Notes under the pieces: model-generated | The model's database searches: none | Seen by the model: the letters and a program-made list of their open reading frames with translations, nothing else | Told to the model about the DNA's origin: nothing | Part shown: one piece after another, positions 12,001-27,000 of the stretch | Numbering within the stretch: position 1 is the stretch's first letter | How the letters are laid out: each line of letters starts with the position of its first letter | Assembly: GCA_963693285.1 (NCBI GenBank) | Contig: OY848918.1 | Coordinates: forward strand, 17,419,943 to 17,483,942 | Length of the DNA: 64,000 bases | Source of the DNA: Xestospongia muta | Taxonomy: Eukaryota > Porifera > Demospongiae > Haplosclerida > Petrosiidae | Direction of reading: 5' to 3' | Translations under genes and position numbers: made by a program

Positions 12001-15000
12001 GAATACTAGCAAAACATATAATGCTAACATATCCACAGACTAACTATATATTGGTACAGTAAATAATGTATGAAGTCTCTTACCTAGAGAGGTACTAGTC
12101 TATAAAGAACATATTGGACTTTATTTTATCTGGACAAGTAATACTGAGACAATAGCAACAGCTAAAATTTCATAAAGTATTAGACTAGTCTGGTGTTTCT
12201 GTCCTTTTGCTTAGAGAGGATGATTCTGGAGACAAAAACATATAAGACTTGAATAGCAAGAATATATTTATTGGTAGAGCATACTTAGAACTGAACATCT
12301 GTTAAGAGAGTTAAAAACACAAAAGGCTGTTATGATATGCACTGATTGTGGTAATGATCTTTCAAATACAAGCATAAATGACATTTCTCTGGTCTGCACC
12401 ATTTTTGCAAGTTGTATGAGTCCAATATGTGCTAGTCCCCAGACACTTTGTCTCTAACTGAAAGTCAGACTATTATTAGACAGCTAAATGTCCCTGAATA
12501 TTTTAATATTCTAACTAAAGATCATATCAGCAGACACAACTTAGAGTCCTTAATATAATATGATAATAGTTTCATTCACTTTCAATGTTAGTGACAGGCT
12601 CTGGAGCACAAATTCATTGTTATTTCACTCATCAAAATGAATTGCTATACACATATCCCACCTATATATATTAACTGGGAATTAAACAAACTCACTTTAC
12701 ATTTGAAATATTTCCAAAATTATTCCTTCTGCAATGGTTTCCTGTATACACAGTATTTTATGTTTAAGATAATTTAGTTTGACATTTCATATACACAGAG
12801 TTTAAACCAGAATATTGGGTTGACTACGTTTACTAGTAAAACATATCCACAGAGTAACTATATAATTGTAAATAATGTTCATAATACATTTTAATGAGTT
12901 CTGTAGTATTTATAAGGACTCCATAATTAAAAATCATTTCAAGATATTAAAGAAGTCCAGTAATGACTTTTAATACATTCATAGTATTATAATGTTAATT
13001 TAAGTTATCCTAATCCAATTATAGGTTCACTGACTTCTTTGCAATATCATCTATTAGAAATAACTTATATTTTATTGATATACTAATACTACTGTTACTA
13101 TTGTGATATTGTTTGTACTCTTTAAAACTTTGCATTATTGTTTAATAAATAATTGTTAAATAGATCTGTTAATTGTCATTTGTTAATAACAAACATTATC
13201 ATCTACTATTATATAGCTTTATGAGAGACCACTGATTGCTGCATCTGCTCGTGGTTACACTGACGTTGTGTCTCTTCTTCTTCAAAAAAATACAGACCCA
13301 AATTGCACAAATTATGTGAGTGTTCATATATAGTAACAATACTGTTGCATCACTGATTAGTAAGTCAGATGGATTTGTCTATTTAGCCATCTCATACAAG
13401 TTGACTCTAAATAGTGCCTGTAACATTGAGAATGTTAATGTGATATTAATAGTTCTTGTATTGCTTAGCAGTACTAAATGACTAGCAGTAATCTAAGCTT
13501 TAGGTTTAAAGAAATGTTTAAACTAAAATAGGGTCTATCTAGTGATATATTAATAACGAATACTGTTTTCTTATAATGGTTCAATAATACTCTAAACAGT
13601 TCGTGAACACTTATCAGACAGTGGTAATGACTACATCTAATCAATATTAGGCATTGACAACATCAAGGGGTTATTCCTAGTGTAATACAAATGTACCTAA
13701 AGTAACAAAATGACCACATATCAATGCTGTACTATTAATTAGTTCATAGAAAAATGGACTTAGTGAAATAAGTGAAATAAGATATTAGCTTAAAATATTA
13801 TGACACAAGCACATATTTAGAAGTCTCTACAGTCTTTAGAACCTTTTAATGATACAATAATACCTATAAAATTTGCTCTTTGTAAGCAAATTCATTATAT
13901 AATTATACTGACATAACTTGTACAGACTGTACAAGCAAACGTATCCTTTACTGACTTTATGAGTTTAATTTCTTTAGTACATCTAAACCTGATATGAGTT
14001 CATATACCTCTGTATACATACTGTATATGTATTATCCTGTAAGTAATTAGACCCATACTTCATCATTGTAGTATGTGGTGGCCCAGTAGCTAGCATTGTT
14101 GGCTTATACTTAGATCATGTTATTCTGATATAGTTCTTTACACAATCATCTTATAGTGATACAGCCTATTATATAATCAACAATTAGTGTGTATAACCAT
14201 CCAGACTAGATCAACATATCACTACAGTTCAAATAAAGAACATATAATTTACATTGCAATATTAAATTTCAATAGCTCTATATATCAAAATAAGCTTTGA
14301 GAATCTCTGATTTTGTAGATGGTCAGCTCTCAAGTGTAATGTAAAAGATTACTCAGGATAATATTTCTTCTACTTTCAGCCTGGATCTGAGCACTAATGA
14401 CCGGTTATTGATTTATTTTGGTCAAATTAAATAGGCTACCAGTAGTGCCATATTCACAAACATATCTTGATTAAGTGGAATAGAGTACAATGCATATACA
14501 TTCTCATGTAACTGTGTTGACTTGTACTCTATGGTGTAGTTATAAACAAATAAAATTTAAGCCTGTCTCTGTAATTGAGCTGCTGATTGTGGGATCACAC
14601 ATTTCTTTGAGTTAAATATTGAAGTTGACGCTTGTGGTCTAATTAGCATTTCAAATCTGTGCAAATACAAATACTGATAGAACTTAATGCCAAACACTAT
14701 GGATAATGCTTTTCTTTCTATTTGAGCAAAATTTTTCCTGCTTTGGTCAAGGTTCTAGATGCTTAAGGACTAGATTTTCATTGTTATCTTTACATATGTT
14801 TGACAACATTGCTCCAATACCATAGTGAGAGGCCACTATTGCTAGAACTGTGGGTAGTCCTGAATATGATTTACCAAAACTTTGATTACACTAATGCTTC
14901 GCTATTATGATCTACAGATTAGTTACATAGTATAGACCACTCCCACTTCACATTACTTCGTAACAGTTATTTATGGGTTGTAATATTTGGCTAATTCGGA

Positions 15001-18000
15001 ATAAATCTCCATAATAATTATTTAGCTCTAGAAGGAAACATAACTCCAGGATATTCTGTGCTTTGTGACCATAAGAAATAGCATCAATCTAGTTACTCTT
15101 ATGATCTTCTCATGCAACCTCATACATTAATCACATTACTCAAGTACACAACACTTTCACAAAAAACTAACAATTTGTCTGTTTCATTGCTATACCATGG
15201 TGTTTTAGGCATATCAGTACTCCTTGAGAATATGGAGATGTTCTTTGTTATTAGCACCAGCAATGCAGATATTACTGATGTAACAAATTGGTTGTGGTAC
15301 TCCTTCAGGGATGATGTCCATTGTAAATGGCTAGTGGAAAATCAATACAGGCTCTTATGGTATTAATGGTAACTAATAAGACTGGGGCTGTTCATCACAG
15401 AATAGTTGCTGATAAGCCTGGGAGAGGTCAAAAACAGAATTTACTTCCCCAGATAATTATGTATAAAGGTCATTGATTTTTGGTAATGGATGTAGGTCCA
15501 CATGGAGTACTGGATTGATCATTGCTTTATAACCACAACAAAGAGGTAGTTTTCCATCTTATTACAACAGAACACCTACAATAAGGGATTTGTACTCACT
15601 GTAATTTGCAGGCTCAATTTGCCCGATGACAGCAAATTGCCTAGCTCAGCTTAAAGGACAGTTCAAGAGAGAAGGTTACAGTGTGAGGTCTCCAACAATT
15701 GTGTTTGCAATTTCTCTTAAAGTACAGTTTATCCACATGTTGAGTCATTGTCCCCAGCTTCTCCGTGAAGACTTCTTTATATTTCTCTAGTAACAACTTA
15801 ACTTTACCATTGCTTGAAGTACACCAAGCTTTAAAGGCAGTGCCTATAGGTTAGGTAATCAGACTCATCACTTTCCAACAATTGATCTGGCAATCGAAAC
15901 CACGCCTCCAAAAGTAAAACCACACACACTCAATAAATATTCCTAATGATAGATGAACTGCAATCATAGATACTGCAATGAAGTTTCACAACTTATCAGT
16001 AATGATATAGCAAGTTCGATAGTACCATAGCTTTGATTTGGGAGGACTTTTCAAACTAATGCAATGGAAATGAAACCATTTCAAGCATGAGTCACAAACC
16101 TTGGATTCTTCTATATCATCATCAATTAGATTCCTGCACTGACCACAGTACTAAATAAGATGACTCTTGCCTACCTTGACAACAGCCTTAACACTGACCC
16201 ATGCATCAGGAGAAAAATATTTCCTACAGCTTTCAATGCATACATTTTCATCTAAACAGGAGAAGGAAATTGTCTCTGGACAGACCTCAACATTGTCTTC
16301 ATTAATAAGAGAACCTTTAATTGCAGAATCAACAACATTGGCATCAACAAACTACTTCAAAATAACTAAGAAGTTTAATGATAAGTATGCTGTGTAATAA
16401 AGTACTTACTTTTTCTTTTTCAATGGGTATTTTCTTCATAAAAAGTATGAGCTTGCCATGATTCTGACATTTCCTTGGTAGAGCTATGACAGTTAACTAA
16501 TTCCTTGGCCTTCCACACTTCTTTAGTCTTGATGGAATTTTGATTGTAGACAAACGTTATGTGTTACCATTGTCTTGCTTAAGTAAAAGCACCTCTTACC
16601 ATTAAAGCATTCGTTAGCATCAAAGCTGTCTGATCCATCTTGTACATGTATCTCTCCAATTGTCTCTTCATTGTTTTCTCCTATGCACATTAGTTAGTAC
16701 AGATAAAATTAAAAACGGTCCTTATCCATAACTACTTCCTGTTTGTCTTCCGATCCATCTCCAGAAATTACTTAATCATCTTTGCAATCATTATCACATT
16801 CACTACCATCTACATACATGTATATGACTTTACAGTAAACACAAAATACCATGGCTACACATAGTACCTTATGTGTGCTCAAGACATTGCCCTGCTTTCC
16901 AGTTGTCACGAATACACACCACAACAGAGTAACGCTCTTCATACTGACTCATACCAACTTCAGAACCCAGTATAGTATATGAACAATATACTATGAGTTT
17001 GATTGACTAGGTTTGTTTGGATGGACTGATAAGTCCTGCTTGATTATTTATTAAATAGACTACCAATAACAATATTCATAGGAAACAATACACGAGAGAG
17101 TTATGATATATGACGTAAGAGATGACGATACTACACAAGTGAACAAATTTCCTGACACAACAACATCATTTTGCAGAATTTCTGATGCTGAGACAAGACA
17201 AATTTAACTGGTTTTGAAGAAACACTGCTGTTCTATACAACAATTAAAAGATGAGATGATTTATTTTTATTATGTACCTGGAAATATGTGTCAAGACCAA
17301 GTTCTCCTTTCTCTTCAAAGGTTTTTTAAAGATATCTTTCAACACTCATCTATACTTTCCTGACAGAATAGTGACAAATCTCTTAATTCTCGAAATTTCA
17401 TAATATGTCAAATGGAAGCCTCATACTTTTCCAGAACATACATTTACATTGCACAGCAGATACAGAGAGACTACCTTATGATGATACGACAGCGTCTCCA
17501 TGTAAATCATCAAGAAGTTCCACCTTTGTTCAAAGAGACAATTGATTCTTAAGAAAGCATAGAGTGTATTGTGTCACCAGCTGTGCATACTGTTCTTCAG
17601 GTGACTCAGTAGCTAGAGACCTTGTATGCTTCTTTACAAAGGCCATCCTTGGACAGGATCTCTTTCTATGTGCAGACAAGACAAAGGAGAAAAGATTGAT
17701 CAAAGAACATTGACAGATCAGCTTAGCATGAACACATACTCTTAACTTTAGTGTTAATACATTCCAGTCAAATACTCTTAACTTTAGTGTTAATACATTC
17801 CAGTCTATTTATTGTTCTCTCACCTAATGTGAAATTTGCTCCCTAGAAGCACTGCACCATTGTTGTTGAATTGGATGCCAAGCTTGCATTACAATAAGTA
17901 ACAACAGACTTGTGTCCACACTGTAACAATCCTTTGTAGTTTTAATTGTAATCTGCCTCTGACTTTGAATAAGCTAGCTTTTGACATAATTCAAGAACAT

Positions 18001-21000
18001 GGCTACTCTTACATAAACAGAAACCCATCTTTTCAAAGGTGATTTCTCGTCTGAATCTTTGTAATGTGTGAAAAAAGCAAAGTAGCAGTTCTGATTTTTC
18101 AACAAAATCTTTGTCAGTCAAGATTACTATTGTACTTTTCCTTGGAGAATTGTGGTTTTTGAACCATCTTACCATCTCAGAAATAGCTTCTCTTGTTTCC
18201 AGTGATGTAAGATAAAGTCCTACTATCTCACTTTTGCCATTACCATCCACAATAAGAATCAAATAAAGTGGTATCCGAAGTTCGTTCAACGTATATGTAG
18301 CATCAACCATTATGAGCTCAGGACATGCAGCATATGTGACCTTCATAATGTTGTCCTGAAAAAATAGCCCAGTGAATTCTTTTGCATCATTCGTGTACAC
18401 TTCAACAGTAGATCCTAGTAAAAATAGTCATGGATGCACATTACCATCTTTAATCATTGAAATGCATACCATCTATATGTCTCAAACGTTGTACTGATGC
18501 TTCTAAATTGTTTTCCAGTCATATCAGATATATGTTACTGAAGTAGTTTTTATTGACTTTCATTTTTAAGAGTTTACTGGTTTCTCCTCTTTAATCTTCA
18601 TTCAATCTCCTTTCCCATAGTAAATGGTCATAAATAATCTATTCAAAATGATACATACATCATGGATAACATCTGATGGTAAATAGAATTACTTTGATTA
18701 CATGATGGTTATGATCTTCATTTACAGAAGTCACTTTGAAAAACTGTTTATCATCAGTTAACAAAACCAATTGCAACTGTATATTGCTGCTTTATGGTAC
18801 TAAATAGAGGAAGATAACAAGACTTACTCAATGTCTCGAACTTGCCTTACACTCATGTTTTGTTAGATCTCAAAACATTCCCTTTGTTTTTGCAGTCTTT
18901 ACCACCAAATGAACACAAGAGATTGATGCTATGATAGCACATACGTCCTCAAATGTTGTAATGATGCTTCTAAATTGTTTCTGTCAGAGAATTGGTCCAC
19001 TTTAGTTTGGACATTAGTGACAGCATTCAAAGTCACCACTTTTCCAGTCATATCAGATATATGTTAATTACTGAAGTAGTTTTTATTGACTTTCATTTTT
19101 AAGAGTTTACTGGTTTCTCCTCTTTAATCTTCATTCAATCTCCTTTGCCATAGTAAATGGTCATAAATAATCTATTCAAAATGATACATATATCATGGAT
19201 AACATCTGATGGTAAATAGAATTACTTTGGTTACAGGATGGTTATGTTCTTCATTTACAGAAGACATTTTGAAAAAATGTTTATCATCAGTTAAGAAACT
19301 TAATTCCAGCTGCACATTGCTGCTTTATGGTACTAAATAGAGGAAGATAACAAGACTTGCTCAATGTCTTGAACTTGCCCTACACTCATGCATTTTAGAG
19401 GCGTGGTTTCGTTTGCCAGACCCATAGCTGCAAAATAATTGGTCCAGTTACCACTGCCAACTTTAAACCAGTCATTAAGTTTAGCAAACACCAACACGTT
19501 TCAAAAGAGAGCAAGCTCTATGAACTAACTATGCTTATAAATATAGGGAGTTTCTTGTACTCCGCTACAATAACATCATTAGCTTGAAAAACAGTACCCC
19601 TTTCTCCTTACAGCTAGAGAGTTACTCTTCCCTTGTATTAAAGCCGTCAAGATGACTAAATATTGGCTTTGTAGACATCCTTGTTACCAATGTGACAGCT
19701 GTTACTCGTTCTTAATACGGATTACACAAGTTTTCTTTTTTAAGACGCACAATCTGGTCCACTTACTAGAATTTTAATACAATATTGCAGGTTAGCCTAT
19801 TTTACCGTTATTCTAATTTAACGAATATTTCGAATTTACAAATTACAAGACGAAGAGCTTAAAGTAAATTTTACATTTAAACGTCTTCTCAAGTAGAAAC
19901 TTTTAATATAATGGTTTATAAAAAAGGGCTCCACCTTACCCCAGAGAACGTGTGAGCCATTATGGAGGGTCCCACCCCAAGGAACCGAAATCCTTATAAG
20001 ACTCCTCTATTTTTTCACAAGTTTCTTGTAAGTTTATCATCCAAACTGAACCCTTTGTCTTCTGTTACAGAAAAGTCATCCAACACAGTAGGCATCTCAG
20101 GAGGTTAATCAATTCATTAAGCTAAAGAATTACTCACCGCCTCTATAGTTGATATTGATCCAAAGAAGAATTGTTCTCTCATATCATGCTCCTTCACATT
20201 GTCTGGGGGCAATTATCTGTCACATCTCTGATGATAGTTCAGAACAGCCAATTGGTTTACCATGTGCACAATATTATTATTCAATCAATTTGAAACCTTT
20301 CCTGTCACCCCTGGTCATATTAAACTATGACCTATTCTGTTTCTCATGGTTTGCCTCTATCAGGTATACACAAAGACCTAGTTACCACTATATATTCTTA
20401 AAAATGGCTATTTCCTCTGACATTTCATATTATTGTCTCTCCAAAAGCTCATAATTTCTTGATAAATGAGTTTCAAAATTCCCTAATTAACGAGTTACAT
20501 TATACATACCCTGTTATGTCCAAAGTTAAGCTTGTATGTTTCATATGATTGTCTCTCCTAAAACTGATAATTCCCTCTTGAATGAGTTACATATATTTAC
20601 AATTCCCTCTTTAATGAGTTAGAACATACACTACCTGGTATGTCCAAAATTAAGCTTGCAAATATATTTTGTTGCTAGGTATGGAGTCAGATTGTGAGTA
20701 AAGGTTAAACAATGTCAAGTATGTCAGTTTCATATGAACTAACCAGAATAGTTGATAGGAGAGGTACAATTGGAGGATAGTCTATCCTCCCATTGTACCT
20801 CTACACATTTGGGAGAAGCCTTAACAGCCCTGTTCCTTCATCCATATTGATTATGCAGATCCTTTTATTGTGAAGAATGTTTCTGATTGTAATAGATGCC
20901 TACTCAAGTGGCTAGATATTCACATGACGACTTGATTTATCATTCCAATAACTTTTGAAATAATATCTTCTTTCAGTACTTTCATAAAGAGATTGTTTTA

Positions 21001-24000
21001 GAAAAGAACACATGACATACTTGTACACAGTATACTTGTAGTAATATGTTATATTATGACATTTGTAACTCATATATAGTTAATAACAACCTTTTATTAT
21101 TGTATGAGGTTTTATCATCATTAATTCACACTTGCTTTCACCATATATTTACACATATATTAGTAGTCTTTCCTAAACATGTTAGTTTTGTCACTTATAA
21201 TATAGTGTTTGTTGAATGTACTACATTGACATGACATGAGCTACTAATAATAGTCCTTAGAGAGAGAATAAACAACATGAACCTCCACTGATATTGACCA
21301 CATGTTATGATACTACTTGTTTATGTACAATGTATAGTATACTGTTAGTTATCTAGTATTAACTTTATATTTCTTCTTTTTCAGTATGGGAGTACAGCAT
21401 TACACTATGCATCTAATGCTGAAATAGCAGAAATGCTAATTAAAAACAAGTCCAATATACATGCACTAAATAAGGTTAGTGTTTAATATTATAATTTAAA
21501 CTTATTAGTACCTCATATTATGATTATAATTTAGTACAAAGTTAAGTTATGAGAATCTTATAAAACAAGTTACTTGTTTTAGTTTATAATATGTTTAGTG
21601 GTTGATATTGTCAAGTCTTCATACTTCAATGTTTGTGTTTGTCTGTTACATAATACCGTAGTTCCCTGTGCAAGCGCTCACCTCTATGCAAACACTCACT
21701 CCCCTATTTATGTCCTTAAATGAAAATGTCAATTCCCCATGCAAGCACCCACCCCCATCCCACCCTCTTAGATTTGTGGTTATTGTGGTTATTGTCACGT
21801 GTTGAGCAAAGACAAATGCTAAGCTAGCAATTTTCTAATTTTAGATATTTTAGTTTTGTTGTCTTTCGTTCCATTTGGAATTGAAAAGGTCAACTTACAA
21901 GGCATTTCTAAACCACCTTGCTCAATGGAGGATCTTCTTTTGTCCTTGACTGTACAGTGTATCGTTATTGTGAGTCAAGAAGCTTGTCAAACTGCTAATC
22001 CCATTCTCTAATATGCTTTTTGTCTACATCATACTTCTTTGCTATAGCAGATATATTGCACTCTGGGTGAGTTCTCAGAGCCTTGACAGCTTCCACTTCT
22101 ACACCATGCATATGGAATATTCATGTTAATTAATTATTCATAATTATGTTGGTGCTTGCGACAAACCTTTTTTTGAAAAATCACGTGTAAACGCTCCCTC
22201 CTTTCAAGTTCCAAATGAACTGTAAGCACCCATGGGTGCTTACTCGGGGAACTACGGTATCTACATGAAGACAACAACTCTTGTGTAATGTACATCGTAC
22301 AATAGACTAATCTCTTTTACATTGTAATGTAATAATTAAGTAAAATAGTACTAATTAATTATAGCAAACCTTATAATTATAAATCAATCATAGGAATTTT
22401 GGAGAATATAATAAATGTGACCTAATTTGGGAAAATCACACATGTTCCTCTAAATAGTTTCAAAACGAATCGTTTCATACATGCATTTTGTACTAGATGT
22501 ATACCATACTTGGTATCCAGGAAGACAAATCATAATAGTACTTAGTAACCAAAATTGTTAAAAATCATGTACAAAATGGCCGCATAGCAACCACATATAC
22601 ACAACAGTTTATTCAAAATTTTTAGCACAACATGTGTAGTTTTGCCAAATAACATGACAAATGTCATATTAAGTACATGTAAGTCTATCAGTATCAGTAC
22701 AGTGGAACATTGGACTTATGAATAATGGAAACCTTAATAAATATAAACAAAGTGGTCTTGAATGCATTCCCATTTATTACACATTAATGGTTGACTCAGG
22801 AAATATGGAAACTTTTTGTATTATATATAACAAATGCTTTTTATGAGTGATAGTAACAAAGAATCATCACTTTTAATGTCCACTGATGAATATATTGATT
22901 TCATGTGTTTAATAATAGATTAGTGAAATCACAAACATATGGTCTAATTGATCTTTATAATTATGTATTGATATTATATTATAAATAAATACATTCAACA
23001 ACTTGTTGTCATCATCCTAACACTATATAAACAGAACTCCTTAAAACATTCATGATTATAAAGTTATGGTGGAGATTACATTCCAATATATGTTTAAACT
23101 GTAAGTAATATGAAGTAATTAACATAAATTATAAGGAATAGAATACATGAATTTTCACAGAAACAAGCACAGTGTACACTTAAATTATATATAAAGAGTC
23201 TGTGTTGACAAGTCATGTGATAAATATGGTATTCCAAGTACTGTATATTTCTTTGTAGGTGGAGTCAACAAGTTCTGTTGTACAATATTAGATTGTTATG
23301 TAATAGTTACTCTAGTAACTCAACCAACCTGTACAGAGTCCATTTTGACAAAGAAATAATATAACAAAACTTCTATATGCTAAGTTATAGATTCCAATAG
23401 ATGGTAATGTTTTTAACTCAGTCTATAAGTACGATGTACCAGTGGTTTGTAATGTATGCTGTACTATCTTCATTGTTGTTATCAGATAATAAAAGCTAAC
23501 TATGAGAGCCACTAAGTCATAAGTCTAGCCAATGTCATTGTTTGATGGCTGGTACATGTTGTTAATAGAGTCTTCTTACTTCTTTAATCAATAAAGTCTT
23601 TATATGATATAATTTCCTTAACAATTATTGATACTATATATCAAAAATACATACTGTGAATAATAAATGAACCTACTTAAAACTGACTGATAAATTAAAT
23701 ATTGCCCATAACAACCAGCCATCAAAATAGGGCATTATATAGAATGTGATCTCTGATAATAAGATATGTACTTTACATTGCTATCATGAGAGTATATATT
23801 ATTTGTTCATGTTTTCTACACAAAAGTCTTACCACATTAGTCCCAGCTTACTCCTTGATTACCTCAAGAATACAGTTATGGTTTGTAGAGTACATCCTTT
23901 TGATTAATAAGTATTAAAGCTATAAAAGTTGTGAAATTTTCATTTATCTACTGTTCTAATCACAAAACATGAAAATATGAATTTATCCACAGTATGATCT

Positions 24001-27000
24001 CTCATCAAGTACAAGCAAGCACGTATTGTAAAAAAATGATTTCTTGTACACATTGTGGACATTTTTCTATAAACCAAGCTTCCACTAACATAACATTGTT
24101 TTAACAAATTTATTACTATTATTATCAACAAGAATAAATCAAATAACAAACAAAATTCAATAATCTACAACTTTTTATAATTTTTATAATATATGTTATG
24201 CAAGTCATATAGATCACTTGTCCTATAGCCTCATAGTCTATTTGAAGTGCCTTAGCTTGTGCAGACATGTATGATATTACATACTTGAGTATACTTTAAC
24301 ATTTAATTGTCAGGTTTGTTGCATAAAATTTAAACACGCATTTTTGCTTACATAGTGTTATGTGGAATAAAAGAGAACTAACAATAGAATGAATGTAACA
24401 AAATGATGTCAATACTCATATGATTAAATAGTGTAGGTTACCTGATATATATTGATAATAATTAGTCTTCCTTTTCATTTAACACCTGATATTGTGTATA
24501 CTTAATTCCTATCATATTTAGCTATTATACAGCTATTGTATTATACTACTTATAACTTGTTAATAATATAAATTTTATGGAGCATGTACTTAGCAAATCA
24601 CTTACTGTCATATATTGTATTATGAGACTGTATTGTAAATCTATAGGTATAAGATATATCACATAATATGACAAACATTTTAATTTCCAAACATATCATA
24701 GCTAGTTATCATGAATACTACTGCTGACATCACATAAATTATCAACCTCTCTATACACATTAGTTTAAAATCATTGAATTATTTTACCTACCCTTTATAA
24801 TGTACCATTAGTTGTAGCTATATATTATTAAGTGAATTGATCATAAATACTGATATCTACTTTATGTAGTACAATAATACTCCCCTTCACACTGCTGCTT
24901 TCAATGGCCACAATGATGTAGCTGATGTACTAATAAAATCTGGTGCATCACTGGATGCCATTGACAATGTAAGTGTCTTCATTATTAAACATGTTGTCAT
25001 TATTATACATGACTGTATTTTGTATGTAATGTTGTTATTAACCGTTTGAGCAGGAAGGACATATATTTATACACACACGATACGTTGTATAAATGCGAAA
25101 CTCTAATTTTTATAACCAGCTGAAAAAATATTCATTATTAATAAAACTAGTGTGTCTGTGGCTTTTTATGTTTTGATTGCTGTGCTTTGATCTTCTTTTC
25201 TACTCTGCTTTGCTCTTCTATATCAAGTTTCTTCTGTATGGTGGCAAAAATGTTATCTAGAAAGGAAGTGTTGGACCTTGTTTTTGATGATGACTGCTTT
25301 GATGAACATGATAGTGAAGATGAATTTGATGGCTACATTGATGATAGTGAAATTACATTAACATCCCTATAAACATAATATAATACCATATAACTGTCAA
25401 CAAATCATTATACATCATTTACCACACCACAATCTATTTAAAAAGAACTTATAACTAACTTACTTATTTGATGAGCTTATCACAGAAAATAACAATTCGC
25501 CTGCTTACAAATAGTTTAATCAACACTTGCACAAGAATTAGAGTTAGTAAAACCTTTTAGCAGCATTATTTCATATCAATAACAAGTAAAAATGCCAAAA
25601 AAAGTCGAAAAACACTCGCCTGAATTTAATGACTTCCTGTTCAAGGTGAGCCCAAAGCAACCATTAATATGCAAACGTTTACTTAAAATTTGTTTGTGTG
25701 TTACATACTATTTTTGTATTTTTGGTCACATATGTTCTTATTGTCAGTTTTATTGTTTTTGACACTCCATTTATGTAATAATTGATAATGGATTTTAATT
25801 ATGTATAATGAATGTTGTCATAGATATTATAACTTTTGTGCACATGTCATTATCTATTGTCATGTAATGTTTTCATTTGAACACATTATATTATTGTAGT
25901 AATGTATAAGTTGTGAACATGAAGCTAGTTAGAGTAAAAGCATGTGTTAAATAATAACCTAAGATTGATGATAAGATATTTACTAGGCAATAATTACTCG
26001 AATTATGTTTATTTACTGTATATCAGATATAATAAGATCATTTAGTTGATAATACTAATGGTATTAATGATATAGTCCTCTTTACATACCCTATTTACCA
26101 AACAAGCTCCCTCATTGAGCAGTTATGAGGTATAAATATCCAACATTAGTAAACAACATATCATGTTCTAGGAGATAACATAGTTAATATCAGTAATAAT
26201 ACATAGTTATAATATACTTGATGTAGTGAGTAGATACTTTGTGTTCATAATATAATGATAATATTACTGGAAGGACATGTCCTATGTTTTCATATATATG
26301 TGTGATTATTGTGTAAATTAATAAATGAGTTATTAGTAAACAATGACATTATTATATTTATAATATATCAATATATTTAATTAACTTTTCAATGTTTATG
26401 ATATGTGATATCATTTCATTATATAGTGGGGTGACACCCCATTACATGACGCATGTTGTAAGGGTAAAATGGAATGCATCAAATTACTCTTATCAAATGG
26501 AGCTGATGCTATCATTAAGAACAATAAAGGTGAAACAGCTGCAGACCAAGTTAAACCTGATGACAACAACAGAGCTACTATATTACATTTGATTGAAGAA
26601 GCCAAAAAAGGTAATGTAGTTCATCACAATAGACATGTACTTATAGCGTAAGTGATACTAGTATATGAGTATGAGTATCTTATGAAACTACTACCTCATC
26701 AATCCAGCTAATTAAATAGATCATAACTATGTTTGTACATACTTGTAATGTCATCATCTTTAGTATATTTTTAATATTGTCATATTTTGATGTTACATTA
26801 TGATACATATATTAGTAACATATATATAGTATTGATATAACAAGGTCATTGATCTCTAAAGCTTGATAACAAACAAAGCATACTTGTAGATTATATACAA
26901 GATAGTAATGATGATGGTTCTTTATTAGAATACATTTTAAACTATTATACAGTATTACAAAGCACAGGTGTAAATAATATCATCTTGTGTCATATTCAGT

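Larger units (their letters stand above)
15886..19427 (-). mobile_element. Second ZSWIM-type MULE, decayed, boundaries tentative
   Basis: A transposase relic and a PHD-like finger in the same order as in the bounded MULE at 3418-5747 lie between inverted copies of CTGGCAAxCGAAACCACGCCT (left about 15886-15912, right about 19398-19427). I could not find a matching 9-bp target duplication next to these, so they may be internal or belong to another element. The interior includes a tandem duplication (18463-18858 and 18930-19390). Confidence 0.55.
21020..24430. repeat. Segmental duplication, copy 1 (introns 3-4 with exon 4)
   Basis: About 3.4 kb matches 42865-46045 in the same orientation at high identity, including exon 4 and its splice sites. 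Private differences are a 602-bp pogo-like insertion here and a 375-bp hAT-type insertion in the other copy. Homology stops about 440 bp before exon 5. Confidence 0.9.

Noticed and set aside
15112..15366. 84-codon frame in intron 3
   Set aside because: No recognisable domain, no splice context, and position in an intron near a decayed transposon.
17942..18400. A functional host ZSWIM gene
   Set aside because: The 152-codon frame lacks part of the conserved core, and flanking homologous pieces are full of stops; it fits a transposon relic.
26411..26605. Minus-strand frame over exon 6
   Set aside because: Antisense shadow of the ankyrin exon, which has clear motifs and splice sites.
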